Positions 1-6,015 of a DNA stretch of 17,834 nucleotides are shown here, piece after piece. The position numbers were made by a program, and so were the translations under genes. Position 1 is the first letter of the stretch, and each line of letters begins with the position of its first letter. Origin of the DNA: Paracoccus sp. SCSIO 75233 (GTDB lineage: Bacteria > Pseudomonadota > Alphaproteobacteria > Rhodobacterales > Rhodobacteraceae); assembly GCF_027912675.1 (NCBI RefSeq), contig NZ_CP115767.1:1-17834 (forward strand), in the 5' to 3' direction. The notes beneath the pieces are model-generated. The model did no database searches, was not told the origin of the DNA, and was given only the letters and a program-made list of their open reading frames with translations.

Positions 1-732
1 AGGCTGACGCTGGCCGACCGGCGGCTGTTCAACGTCCTGTTGCGTCATGCCTTCGGGCCAGACCTGGCGTCAGAGAACCGGCGCTTTGAAATCGCGGTTG
101 CTGACCTAAGAGAAACACACGAAAGCAATGATCGGCTTGTGCAGTCGATTGAAGCCCTCATGACGACCGTGGTGACGATCCAGCGCCCGGACGGATCAAC
201 CGACCGCGTGCAGCTCCTAGGCTGGAACAACCTGTCAGACCCCAAGCGCAAACGCGGCAATCTGAAATATTCAATCCCGCCCGAGCTGGCGTTGCTGCTC
301 AAGGATTCCACCGTCTTTGCCAAGCTGGAGCTGGAAGTGCTGCGGGCCTTCACCTCGAAGTATGCCTTGGCCCTCTATGAAGCCGTGGCCCGGCGCGTGC
401 GGCTCAAGCATGTGTTCACTGAACGGTTCGCCCTGGACGACTTTCGGGAACTCTTAGGCGTCGAGCCTGGGAAGCTGGAAACCTTTGGCAACCTGAACCA
501 ATACGCGATCAAGCCCGCCCTTCTGGAAGTGAATGCCCTGTCAGATTTCACTGTTACGGTGATGCCTGAGAAAACTGGGCGGCGCGTTACTGGCGTTCTG
601 ATCGGCTGGGGGGCGAAGGACATTGAAGGCCGGAAAGCCGCCTATGCCGAGCTGCAACGCCCCCGCGTAGGCCGCAAGGCGCGGATCACCGGGACCGTTG
701 AGGAAATGTTGCCGCCGGAGGTGATTGAGTGA
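1..732 (+). CDS. rep: Rep_3-family plasmid replication initiator (main part; 5' end is at 17784-17834)
   Basis: Theta-type initiator that would bind the iterons upstream and open the plasmid origin. The frame is open from base 1, and the last 51 bases of the window supply the missing start in the same frame, so the joined protein is 260 residues. That is close to the usual size of Rep_3 proteins, although many are somewhat longer. Seen: the N-terminal stretch ELIEVKGA followed by LTLADRRLFNVLL, typical of the first winged helix of this family. Further motifs are YSIPPELALLL, LEVLRAFTSKYALALYEAVARR and FGNLNQYAIKPALLEVN, which match the usual order of the two winged-helix domains. The TTG at 40 is only an internal codon, not the start. 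The gene is followed at once by a tandem 22-bp repeat and a lipoprotein gene. Family assignment is confident; the exact start is less so. Confidence 0.9.
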   Translation, partial: RLTLADRRLFNVLLRHAFGPDLASENRRFEIAVADLRETHESNDRLVQSIEALMTTVVTIQRPDGSTDRVQLLGWNNLSDPKRKRGNLKYSIPPELALLLKDSTVFAKLELEVLRAFTSKYALALYEAVARRVRLKHVFTERFALDDFRELLGVEPGKLETFGNLNQYAIKPALLEVNALSDFTVTVMPEKTGRRVTGVLIGWGAKDIEGRKAAYAELQRPRVGRKARITGTVEEMLPPEVIE

Positions 733-733
733 A

Positions 734-779
734 AATTTTGGATACAGAAGGGATCAATTTTGGATACAGAAGGGATCAA
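734..779 (+). repeat. Tandem direct repeat, 22-bp unit, two copies
   Basis: The string TTTTGGATACAGAAGGGATC occurs at 736-755 and again at 758-777, with a period of exactly 22 bp and identical flanking AA. It starts 2 bp after the rep stop codon. The second copy supplies the ribosome binding site (GAAGGG) of the lipoprotein gene. The unit length equals that of the iterons upstream of rep, and both contain TTTTGG, but the rest differs. It may be a second set of protein-binding repeats or a simple duplication. Confidence 0.85.
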
Positions 780-780
780 A

Positions 781-1212
781 ATGAGGATGAAATCAATTTT
801 GCTAGGTGCAATCCTGGTGGCCACGCTTTCCGCTTGCGGCGGCAATATGCAAGGTGTTGTGCGCGGCACCGGACAGCCGGTCACCTTCGCTTACGAACAA
901 GGCATGTCGAGTGATAGTCTAACCGCTGAGATCGACGGTGAAGCCTTTGCGGGTAAGGCGGTTATGCGCGGGGCTTCCACAACTGTCGGCACCGCCTTTG
1001 GGACGGCGACCGCAGGCACCACTACTGCTTTCGGCACGTCCACGCTGAGCGGTTCCAGCTACACGGGCGATTTTGTTGCCACCCTGATCGGCAACCGGGG
1101 ATCAACACTTTCCTGCCAGCTCCAATACGCGGATTCGAGCGGCTTCACGACCGCAGGCGGCGTTGGCGTTTGCCAGCACAGCGACGGGCGAGTTATCGAC
1201 ATAGTTTGGTGA
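781..1212 (+). CDS. Small lipoprotein of unknown function
   Basis: A 143-residue protein with a lipoprotein signal peptide: a short basic start (MRMK), a hydrophobic run (ILLGAILVATL) and a lipobox LSAC, so Cys19 would be lipidated and the protein anchored in a membrane. The mature part is rich in Gly, Ser, Thr and Ala, with two Cys (in LSCQLQY and GVCQHSDGRVIDI) that could form a disulfide. The ending GVCQHSDGRVID resembles small hypothetical proteins common in alphaproteobacteria, but no function is known to me. The ATG at 781 was chosen because GAAGGG lies 6 bases upstream; ATG 787 is possible, and ATG 760 would lie inside the tandem repeat. The position after rep might suit a plasmid surface-exclusion role, but nothing in the sequence shows this. 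Confidence 0.75.
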   Translation: MRMKSILLGAILVATLSACGGNMQGVVRGTGQPVTFAYEQGMSSDSLTAEIDGEAFAGKAVMRGASTTVGTAFGTATAGTTTAFGTSTLSGSSYTGDFVATLIGNRGSTLSCQLQYADSSGFTTAGGVGVCQHSDGRVIDIVW

Positions 1213-1213
1213 A

Positions 1214-1229
1214 CTAATGGAAGCATTAG
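1214..1229. terminator. Small hairpin between convergent genes
   Basis: CTAATG and CATTAG form a perfect 6-bp stem around a GAAG loop, in the 13-bp gap between the lipoprotein gene and the convergent recombinase gene. It overlaps the recombinase stop codon. There is no clear T-run, so it is at best a weak terminator. Confidence 0.3.
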
Positions 1230-1918
1230 CCTGGGTAGGCCGCGCGTGCCTCAGCGCCGTTTTCCACCGTTAGAATATTCCGAACGGTGGTCGCGTGCCA
1301 CTTGCCGCCCCGTGCGGTTTTGATCCCCCGCGCGTTCAATTCCGCCGCAATCTGGCGAAGGGATGCGCCCCCTGCCCTGATCTGCTCGATCACCGGCAAG
1401 ACGTTCTCTGCATGGGCCAGCGCCCGCGCCTTGTTCACCGCCGCGCCCTTGCGTGCCGCCTGAAGCTGCTCAGAAACCCGCTCAGGGATAGCCCACCCCA
1501 GCTTGACCCCACGCACCTTCGCCGCCGCCAGCGCCGCCTTGGTGCGCTCTGAAATTGCGCGGCCCTCTTGTTCTGCGACTGCGGCCATAATGTGCAGCAC
1601 AAAACGGTTCGCTTCTGGCATATCCGCCGCCGTGACCTCGACCCCGCCTTCCAGAAGGTTTGCGATGAAAGCCATATTGCGGGCGAGACGATCCAGCTTG
1701 GCAATGAGCAACACGGCCCCTGCCCGCTTCGCCTCTGCCAGCGCCCGCGCCAGCTCCGGGCGATCCGACCGCTTGCCGCTTTCGACCTCGACAAACTCTG
1801 CCACGACCTCGCCCCGGCCCAGGACATGCGCCGCAACCGCCGCGCGTTGCGCTTCCAACCCCAAGCCGCTCTGGCCCTGGCGTTCGGTTGATACGCGAAG
1901 GTAGGTGACGAATTTCAT
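1226..1918 (-). CDS. Serine recombinase (resolvase family)
   Basis: A 230-residue site-specific recombinase of the resolvase/invertase family. Seen: the N-terminal YLRVSTERQ motif with the likely nucleophile Ser10, ESGKRSDRPEL at about 46-56 and AKLDRLARN at about 73-81, which together form the catalytic core. A long helix region (AVAEQEGRAISERTKAALAAAK) follows, then a C-terminal DNA-binding part (SLRQIAAELNARGI). The likely job on a small plasmid is resolving multimers so that each daughter cell receives a copy, which fits its place next to the partition genes. It is transcribed away from parA. The shared 160-bp upstream region holds an inverted repeat (1950-1969) that could be part of a recombination site or operator. 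It could also be a relic of a mobile element, but no terminal repeats were seen around it. Confidence 0.9.
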   Translation of the reverse strand: MKFVTYLRVSTERQGQSGLGLEAQRAAVAAHVLGRGEVVAEFVEVESGKRSDRPELARALAEAKRAGAVLLIAKLDRLARNMAFIANLLEGGVEVTAADMPEANRFVLHIMAAVAEQEGRAISERTKAALAAAKVRGVKLGWAIPERVSEQLQAARKGAAVNKARALAHAENVLPVIEQIRAGGASLRQIAAELNARGIKTARGGKWHATTVRNILTVENGAEARAAYPG

Positions 1919-1949
1919 GGCGCGGGCCTCTCGATCCTAGGGGAAATCT

Positions 1950-1969
1950 TAGGGTGTATAAAAACCCTA
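1950..1969. promoter_or_regulatory. Inverted repeat upstream of the recombinase gene
   Basis: TAGGGT and ACCCTA are perfect 6-bp arms separated by 8 bp (GTATAAAA), lying 31-51 bp before the recombinase start. The AT-rich centre reads TTTTATAC on the minus strand and could serve as its -10 region. Symmetry and position suit an operator or a resolvase binding site. Function is inferred. Confidence 0.4.
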
Positions 1970-1994
1970 CGTCCGTTGCGTCTCTATACATATG

Positions 1995-2066
1995 TATGCA
2001 TTTACGTAAATACGCAAGTACGCATGTGTGAAATTATGCGTTTGCGGCTTCGCACATTTGCGATAG
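1995..2066 (+). promoter_or_regulatory. Cluster of 8-bp phased boxes upstream of parA (putative partition site/operator)
   Basis: Read in steps of 8 bp, the sequence gives TATGCATT, TACGTAAA, TACGCAAG, TACGCATG, TGTGAAAT, TATGCGTT, TGCGGCTT, CGCACATT, TGCGATAG. Eight of nine fit a box T-R-Y-G followed by a mostly AT-rich tetramer; CGCACATT does not. RHH partition proteins such as ParG and omega are known to bind short boxes at 7-8 bp spacing, so this is a good candidate binding site for the RHH protein encoded at 2685. Related clusters occur at 2942 and 17435. The cluster ends 11 bp before the parA ATG chosen here. Confidence 0.6.
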
Positions 2067-2077
2067 CGTCCCGAACT

Positions 2078-2692
2078 ATGAAAACGATCCTCATAGCCGC
2101 TCAAAAAGGCGGGGCCGGGAAAACCACCTTGGCCCGAAACCTGTCCGTTGCCGCCTCTCTGGACGGCAGGAAGGTGCTTTGCCTCGATCTGGACCCGCAA
2201 GGCTCGCTCAGAGGATGGTGGGGAAGCCGTGAAGCCGAAACCCCGGCCATGTTGGACCGTGACCCCGCCCCTCACGCGCTACGCGCCACACTGGACGCGG
2301 CCAAGGCGCAATTCGACCTCTGCATAATCGACACGCCACCAGCCGCCCCAGAGTGGCTATCTGAGGCGCTTGGGGCGGCTGACCTGGTGTTGATCCCGGT
2401 TCGACCTTCCCCGGACGATCTGCGAGCCGTAGGCGCGACCATAGCCGCCGTGAATGCCGCGAAGGTGCCGTTTGCTTTTGCACTGTCTCAGACGCCGCGT
2501 GCGCGGATCACAGAAGAAGCGGCCCGCGTCCTGGCGCAACATGGAAGGGTTGCACCCGTGAATATCGCTCAACGGGTTGCCTATGCTGAGACCGGCGCGA
2601 CCGGCCAAGGGGTATCTGAGACAACCGACGATAAGGCGGGGGCCGAGATTGCCGCCGTATGGGATTACGTGAAAGGGATTCTGAATGGCTAA
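2078..2692 (+). CDS. parA: ParA-type partition ATPase (type Ib)
   Basis: Walker-type ATPase that segregates the plasmid together with a DNA-binding partner. Seen from Met at 2078: deviant Walker A KGGAGKTT at residues 10-17, LDLDPQGS at 36-43 and the Walker B region IIDTPP at 83-88. At 204 residues and without an N-terminal helix-turn-helix domain, it fits the short type Ib ParA group, which pairs with small RHH proteins rather than ParB. The frame is open back to 1976, but that part encodes the 8-bp repeat cluster. The ATG at 2078 gives the family-typical start MKTILIAAQKGG; ATG 2036 is an alternative, and neither has a strong ribosome binding site. Its end overlaps the RHH gene by 8 bp, so the two are translationally coupled. 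Confidence 0.92.
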   Translation: MKTILIAAQKGGAGKTTLARNLSVAASLDGRKVLCLDLDPQGSLRGWWGSREAETPAMLDRDPAPHALRATLDAAKAQFDLCIIDTPPAAPEWLSEALGAADLVLIPVRPSPDDLRAVGATIAAVNAAKVPFAFALSQTPRARITEEAARVLAQHGRVAPVNIAQRVAYAETGATGQGVSETTDDKAGAEIAAVWDYVKGILNG

Positions 2693-2948
2693 GAAGCCCG
2701 TGGCCCTCGATGGCCTGTTGAACACTGAAAGCCGCCCAACCGATACCGGGATACCGCAACGCGGGGCAGGGCAGGGCGCAGCTCAGGACAAGAAACCGGC
2801 AAAGCGCCCAGGTGAGAAGCGGCTAACGCTGGCCCTCGATGGCGAGACCTACAAGCGCCTGAGGCTTCATGCCGCCGAAACCGACCAAACGCACCAGGCG
2901 ATATTGGAAGCGGCTCTTGCGGAATACCTTAAGCGCACAAATGCGTAG
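2685..2948 (+). CDS. Ribbon-helix-helix partition protein (ParG-like partner of ParA)
   Basis: An 87-residue basic protein. The first ~45 residues look disordered (rich in Gly, Gln, Lys and Pro). The rest, KRLTLALDGETYKRLRLHA followed by ETDQTHQAILEAALAEYLKR, matches a ribbon-helix-helix fold: a short beta strand (RLTLALD) and two helices. A mobile N-terminal tail plus a C-terminal RHH is the layout of ParG-like centromere-binding proteins, where the tail stimulates the ParA ATPase. It overlaps parA by 8 bp, and phased box clusters lie both before parA and directly after this gene. It likely binds those boxes and represses its own operon. The function is inferred from fold and context. Confidence 0.8.
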   Translation: MAKKPVALDGLLNTESRPTDTGIPQRGAGQGAAQDKKPAKRPGEKRLTLALDGETYKRLRLHAAETDQTHQAILEAALAEYLKRTNA

Positions 2949-2973
2949 TTACGTAATTATGTGAATGCGCGCC
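2942..2973 (+). promoter_or_regulatory. Second cluster of 8-bp phased boxes
   Basis: Four consecutive octamers, TGCGTAGT, TACGTAAT, TATGTGAA and TGCGCGCC, share the TRYG box with the clusters at 1995 and 17435. The first overlaps the end of the RHH gene and the last ends 1 bp before the next start codon. It could be a partition site or an operator for the downstream restriction-modification remnant. Confidence 0.5.
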
Positions 2974-2974
2974 A

Positions 2975-3343
2975 ATGAACCTTTTCAACCGCAAAACTCT
3001 TGCACGCCATATCAAACCTGCTTCGCTGCCCGCAGATCACCTAGCCGCCCTTGAAGCCTGGACTGAGCTGATCCGGGATGGCCGCATCTACTCGCTGAAA
3101 GAAGTCGCCCTGCATGGGCAATTCACCTCGAAGATAGTCGAAAGCGTTCTTGGCTATCACGGCCCAGCCGGGGGCGCGGAATATGCGCGGGAGCGGCAGA
3201 AAGAGATTATGGAGAAAGACGCCGGGCGCGATGGCCAGTCGGCGGTTCACAAGCTGGACGGTCACAGCGAGTATGACATTGGCGAGGACACAGGGCGCGA
3301 GACGCGCAAATCGCGTCCCGCATTGGCAGGGTTTATGCAGTGA
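2975..3343 (+). pseudogene. 5' remnant of a type IIG restriction-modification (Eco57I-like) gene
   Basis: The open frame encodes 122 residues. The first ~66 (LFNRKTLARHIKP, then HLAALEAWTELIRDGRIYSLKEVALHGQ and FTSKIVESVLGY) resemble the N terminus of large adenine-specific type IIG restriction-methylation enzymes, which usually run to about 1000 residues or more. Neither the nuclease nor the methyltransferase motifs (such as NPPY) are present. From about residue 70 the sequence changes character (AEYARERQKEIMEKDAGRDG onward, very polar) and I do not recognise it, so the frame may be a fusion across a deletion. The stop codon overlaps the GTG start of the LysR gene, which marks the left edge of the catabolic cargo. 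No activity is expected. The family call is from memory of the conserved N-terminal pattern. Confidence 0.6.
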
Positions 3344-4266
3344 CAATTTCCATTGATGACCTCCGCGCCTTTCTCGAAATCGCCCGCACGCGCAGCTTTT
3401 CACTGGCGGCGGACAAGCTTCTGGTGACCTCTCCGGCGATCACCCGGCGGATCAAGAAGATGGAAGAGCTGATCGGCGAGCCGCTGTTTGAGCGGACCAC
3501 CCACATGGTGCGCCTGAGTCCGGCCGGAGAAGAGCTGTTCCCCCGTGCCGAGCAGCTGCTGCGGGAATTCGATGCCTTTGAAACGGTGGCCATGACCATG
3601 TCCGGCAACCGGTCGACCACGATCCGCTTTGCCAGCGTGACCAGTGTCGCCGGATCGGTCCTGCCACAGATGCTGGCCGATTTCCACGACCGCTTTCCCG
3701 CCTGCCGGTTCGATCTGCAGGACGGGCACGGCACCATCGTTCACCGGCTGGTCGAAGAGCAGGTTGTCGAATTCGGCATCGGCACGCGGCCTGCCCCCGG
3801 CTCTAACCTGAACTTCGACCACCTGATCGACGATCCGATTGTCGCCGCCGTGCCGAGGTCGGACCCCCTGTTTGCCGCTCAGGCCCTGGACTGGACCGAG
3901 GTTGCGCAGCACGACTTCATGATCCTCAAGGGCGAATCCTCGTTCTTCGGGCATGTCGAGCTTGAGCTGCGCCATGCCGGGAAACCGATGCCGCCGGGCA
4001 TTCGGGTGCGCGACGTCTCGACCCTGCTGGGGTTTGTCGAACAGGGCGCTTCGCCGATCATCGTGACCGGGCTGATCGCCAGCCGCTGCCGCGGACCGGG
4101 GGTCAAGGCCATCGCGATTGCCGATCCGGTCCTTTACAACGCGCTCGGCATCGTGACCTATCCGAACCGCCAGCTCAGCACTGCCGCAGCCGATCTTGTG
4201 GCCCATATCCGCGAGGCCCTGCCCCGGCTGCACAATGACATTCTGGATCGAATTCAGACCGGATGA
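3340..4266 (+). CDS. LysR-family transcriptional regulator
   Basis: A 308-residue LysR-type regulator, presumably controlling the downstream transport and catabolic operon. Seen: N-terminal winged HTH at residues 1-60 (DDLRAFLEIARTRSFSLAA, then SPAITRRIKKMEELIGEPLFERT), followed by a periplasmic-binding-protein-like effector domain starting near IRFASVTSVAGSVLPQML. The start is GTG at 3340, which overlaps the stop of the upstream remnant; no ATG fits the family start better. Unusually for the family it is not divergent from its target but lies upstream on the same strand, leaving a 140-bp AT-rich promoter region before dctP. In the known Pseudomonas itaconate locus a LysR regulator also accompanies the CoA-transferase, hydratase and lyase genes, so a dicarboxylate or its CoA ester is a plausible effector. 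Confidence 0.92.
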   Translation: MTISIDDLRAFLEIARTRSFSLAADKLLVTSPAITRRIKKMEELIGEPLFERTTHMVRLSPAGEELFPRAEQLLREFDAFETVAMTMSGNRSTTIRFASVTSVAGSVLPQMLADFHDRFPACRFDLQDGHGTIVHRLVEEQVVEFGIGTRPAPGSNLNFDHLIDDPIVAAVPRSDPLFAAQALDWTEVAQHDFMILKGESSFFGHVELELRHAGKPMPPGIRVRDVSTLLGFVEQGASPIIVTGLIASRCRGPGVKAIAIADPVLYNALGIVTYPNRQLSTAAADLVAHIREALPRLHNDILDRIQTG

Positions 4267-4283
4267 AGCAATCTGATAGTTAG

Positions 4284-4320
4284 TTTGACTGACAACAGAT
4301 TAATTATTATTCAGTTCAAA
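4284..4320 (+). promoter_or_regulatory. Promoter with overlapping inverted repeat (probable LysR operator) for the dctP operon
   Basis: TTGACT at 4285-4290 and TATTCA at 4308-4313 are separated by 17 bp, a good match to a housekeeping-sigma promoter. Overlapping it, TTTGACTGA (4284-4292) and TCAGTTCAAA (4311-4320) form an inverted repeat with a single extra base and an 18-bp AT-rich centre. This is the kind of dyad a LysR regulator dimer or tetramer would contact. The promoter lies about 90 bp before the dctP start. There is no other obvious promoter before 13000 on this strand, so it probably drives the whole operon. Confidence 0.6.
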
Positions 4321-4406
4321 TTACTTCCCTGCCGGATATTATCCTGAGACCGGCGCAGGTCGGTGGAGGACCGCATCGCGTCCGAGGAAGACGCAAGGGA
4401 GGAAAC

Positions 4407-5405
4407 ATGAAGCTATTCGCTTCGGCGGCGCTGGCCGCTATCGTGTCGGCCGCATCGGTTGCCGCGCAGGACCATACCATCGACGTGTCGCTCGACACTG
4501 GCCCGACGCACCTGCGCAACGTTCTGGTGCACGACATCGCCAAAAAGATCGAAGAGGCCTCGGAGGGGCGGCTCAAGTTCAACTTCTTCGAAGGCGGATC
4601 GCAGTACAATGACCGTGACGTGACCACCGCGCTCGCTCAGGGTGCCATCGACATGGCGCTGCCGGGTCACTGGAATCTCGCCAGGATCGTTCCGGACTAT
4701 AACGTGCTTGGCCTTCCGATGTTCTACGGTCTGCCGCGTCAAGAGCAGTACAAGGCCACTGACGGCGAAACCGGAGCCGCGCTGGCGAAAGAGACCGAAG
4801 AAAAGCTGGGCGTGGTCGTTCTGGGCAACTGGATGGACCTCGGGTTTGGCGCGATGTTCTTTACCGAAACCGCAGTCGAGGTGCCCGAGGACATCAAGGG
4901 GCTCAAGATGCGTTCGCCCGGCGGCGCCGTGGCCGTCGCCCGGTTCGAGAAACTCGGCGCGACCGGCGTTTCGATCCCCTTCCCCGATGTGCCGCAGGCG
5001 CTGCAGAAGGGCACCATCGACGGCCTGATGTCCTCCTTTGAATCGGTGCGTTCGGCCAAGCTATGGGACAGCGGGCTGAAACATTCCTATTCCGATTATC
5101 ACGCCTTTTATCAATACGTTCCCCTGGTCAGCGCCAAGGCCTGGAACGATCTGCCCGCCGATCTGCAAGAGATCATGCGCACCACCTGGAACGAAGGCGT
5201 GGCCGAGGCCCGCGAGGCCGCAGCCGAAGCTCAGGCCAAGGCGGCAGAAGAGGCGGCGAGCCACGGGATGACGAACATCTCGGCAGCCGAAGCCGACCTT
5301 GATGCTCTGCGTGCCGATCTTATGGCCGATCAGGACCGTCTGGCCGAAGAACTGCGGGTCGATCCCGCGATCGTCGCCACGGCGCAGAAAGACCTCGCCG
5401 AGTGA
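4407..5405 (+). CDS. dctP: TRAP transporter solute-binding protein DctP
   Basis: Periplasmic binding protein of a tripartite ATP-independent (TRAP) transporter, 332 residues, the normal size. Seen: a Sec signal peptide at residues 1-20 (cleavage likely in SVAAQ), the family motif around GLKMRSPGGAVA at 165-176 with Arg169 at the position that usually binds the substrate carboxylate, and KGTIDGLMSSFESV at 201-214. An alanine- and glutamate-rich helix (about 262-300) near the C terminus is also usual. A strong ribosome binding site (GGGAGGAA) sits just before the ATG. The substrate cannot be read from the sequence; with the catabolic genes downstream, a C4-C6 dicarboxylate such as itaconate, mesaconate or methylsuccinate is the best inference. 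A hairpin follows the gene and may favour high expression of the binding protein. Confidence 0.92.
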   Translation: MKLFASAALAAIVSAASVAAQDHTIDVSLDTGPTHLRNVLVHDIAKKIEEASEGRLKFNFFEGGSQYNDRDVTTALAQGAIDMALPGHWNLARIVPDYNVLGLPMFYGLPRQEQYKATDGETGAALAKETEEKLGVVVLGNWMDLGFGAMFFTETAVEVPEDIKGLKMRSPGGAVAVARFEKLGATGVSIPFPDVPQALQKGTIDGLMSSFESVRSAKLWDSGLKHSYSDYHAFYQYVPLVSAKAWNDLPADLQEIMRTTWNEGVAEAREAAAEAQAKAAEEAASHGMTNISAAEADLDALRADLMADQDRLAEELRVDPAIVATAQKDLAE

Positions 5406-5412
5406 ACGCGCG

Positions 5413-5436
5413 CCGCAGCCCCGCAGGGGGCTGCGG
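5413..5436 (+). terminator. Stable intercistronic hairpin between dctP and dctQ
   Basis: CCGCAGCCCC and GGGGCTGCGG form a perfect 10-bp GC-rich stem with a 4-base loop, 8 bp after the dctP stop. There is no T-run, so it more likely protects the dctP message from 3' decay or causes partial termination. Either would keep binding protein in excess over the membrane subunits. Confidence 0.7.
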
Positions 5437-5469
5437 TCACCGATGCACTCTGGCTGATGGAAGCGACCG

Positions 5470-6015
5470 ATGAACCGAATAGTGAAAGCGCTGAGCCGCT
5501 TTGAAACCCTTGTCATGGGCTGTGTCGCGGGCGTAGCTATCCTTCTGGTCGTATACGAGGTGCTGGCTCGCTACCTTGTGCCGTCGATGCTGACGGACTG
5601 GGGCGGCGAGGTGATCATCTACCTCATTGTCAGCGCCGTGCTGATCGGCGGCGGGTCCCTTGTCACCCAGGGGCGTCATGTCCGCGCCGATCTGTTCATC
5701 CGCGTGGTGCCCGATGCGGTGCGCCGGACCGCCGACGTGGCCTCGCTGATCGCGGGTCTGGTCTATTGCGGCATCGTCGCGCGCTATGGCGTCGACATGG
5801 TCGCTTTTGCCCGCATGATCGACATCCGCTCGGACAGCTCTCTGCAGTTCCCGCAATGGATCTTCTATGTCGTCGTGCCGATGGCCTTCGCCTCGATGGC
5901 GCTGCGCTATGCGCTGCTGCTGTGGCAGGTCATCTTTCGCGGCGCCGATCCCTATCCTTCGGAGGCCGGGCATCAGCAATCCGCCGGGTCCCCCGCCGTG
6001 CAGGAGGGTCTCTGA
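5470..6015 (+). CDS. dctQ: TRAP transporter small membrane subunit DctQ
   Basis: Small integral membrane subunit of the TRAP transporter, 181 residues, as usual for the family. Seen: about four hydrophobic segments (residues ~15-33 with MGCVAGVAILLVVYEVLAR, ~47-62, ~84-102 and ~125-148). The conserved GG.LVTQGRHVRADLF pattern lies at the expected position in the cytoplasmic loop. A GGAAG-like ribosome binding site precedes the ATG. The stop overlaps the dctM start (TGATG), showing translational coupling and fixing the dctM start. Confidence 0.9.
   Translation: MNRIVKALSRFETLVMGCVAGVAILLVVYEVLARYLVPSMLTDWGGEVIIYLIVSAVLIGGGSLVTQGRHVRADLFIRVVPDAVRRTADVASLIAGLVYCGIVARYGVDMVAFARMIDIRSDSSLQFPQWIFYVVVPMAFASMALRYALLLWQVIFRGADPYPSEAGHQQSAGSPAVQEGL

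Noticed and set aside
729..914. GTG-started frame across the 22-bp tandem repeat
   Set aside because: It only reads the repeat and then the lipoprotein gene in another frame; the product has no coding character.
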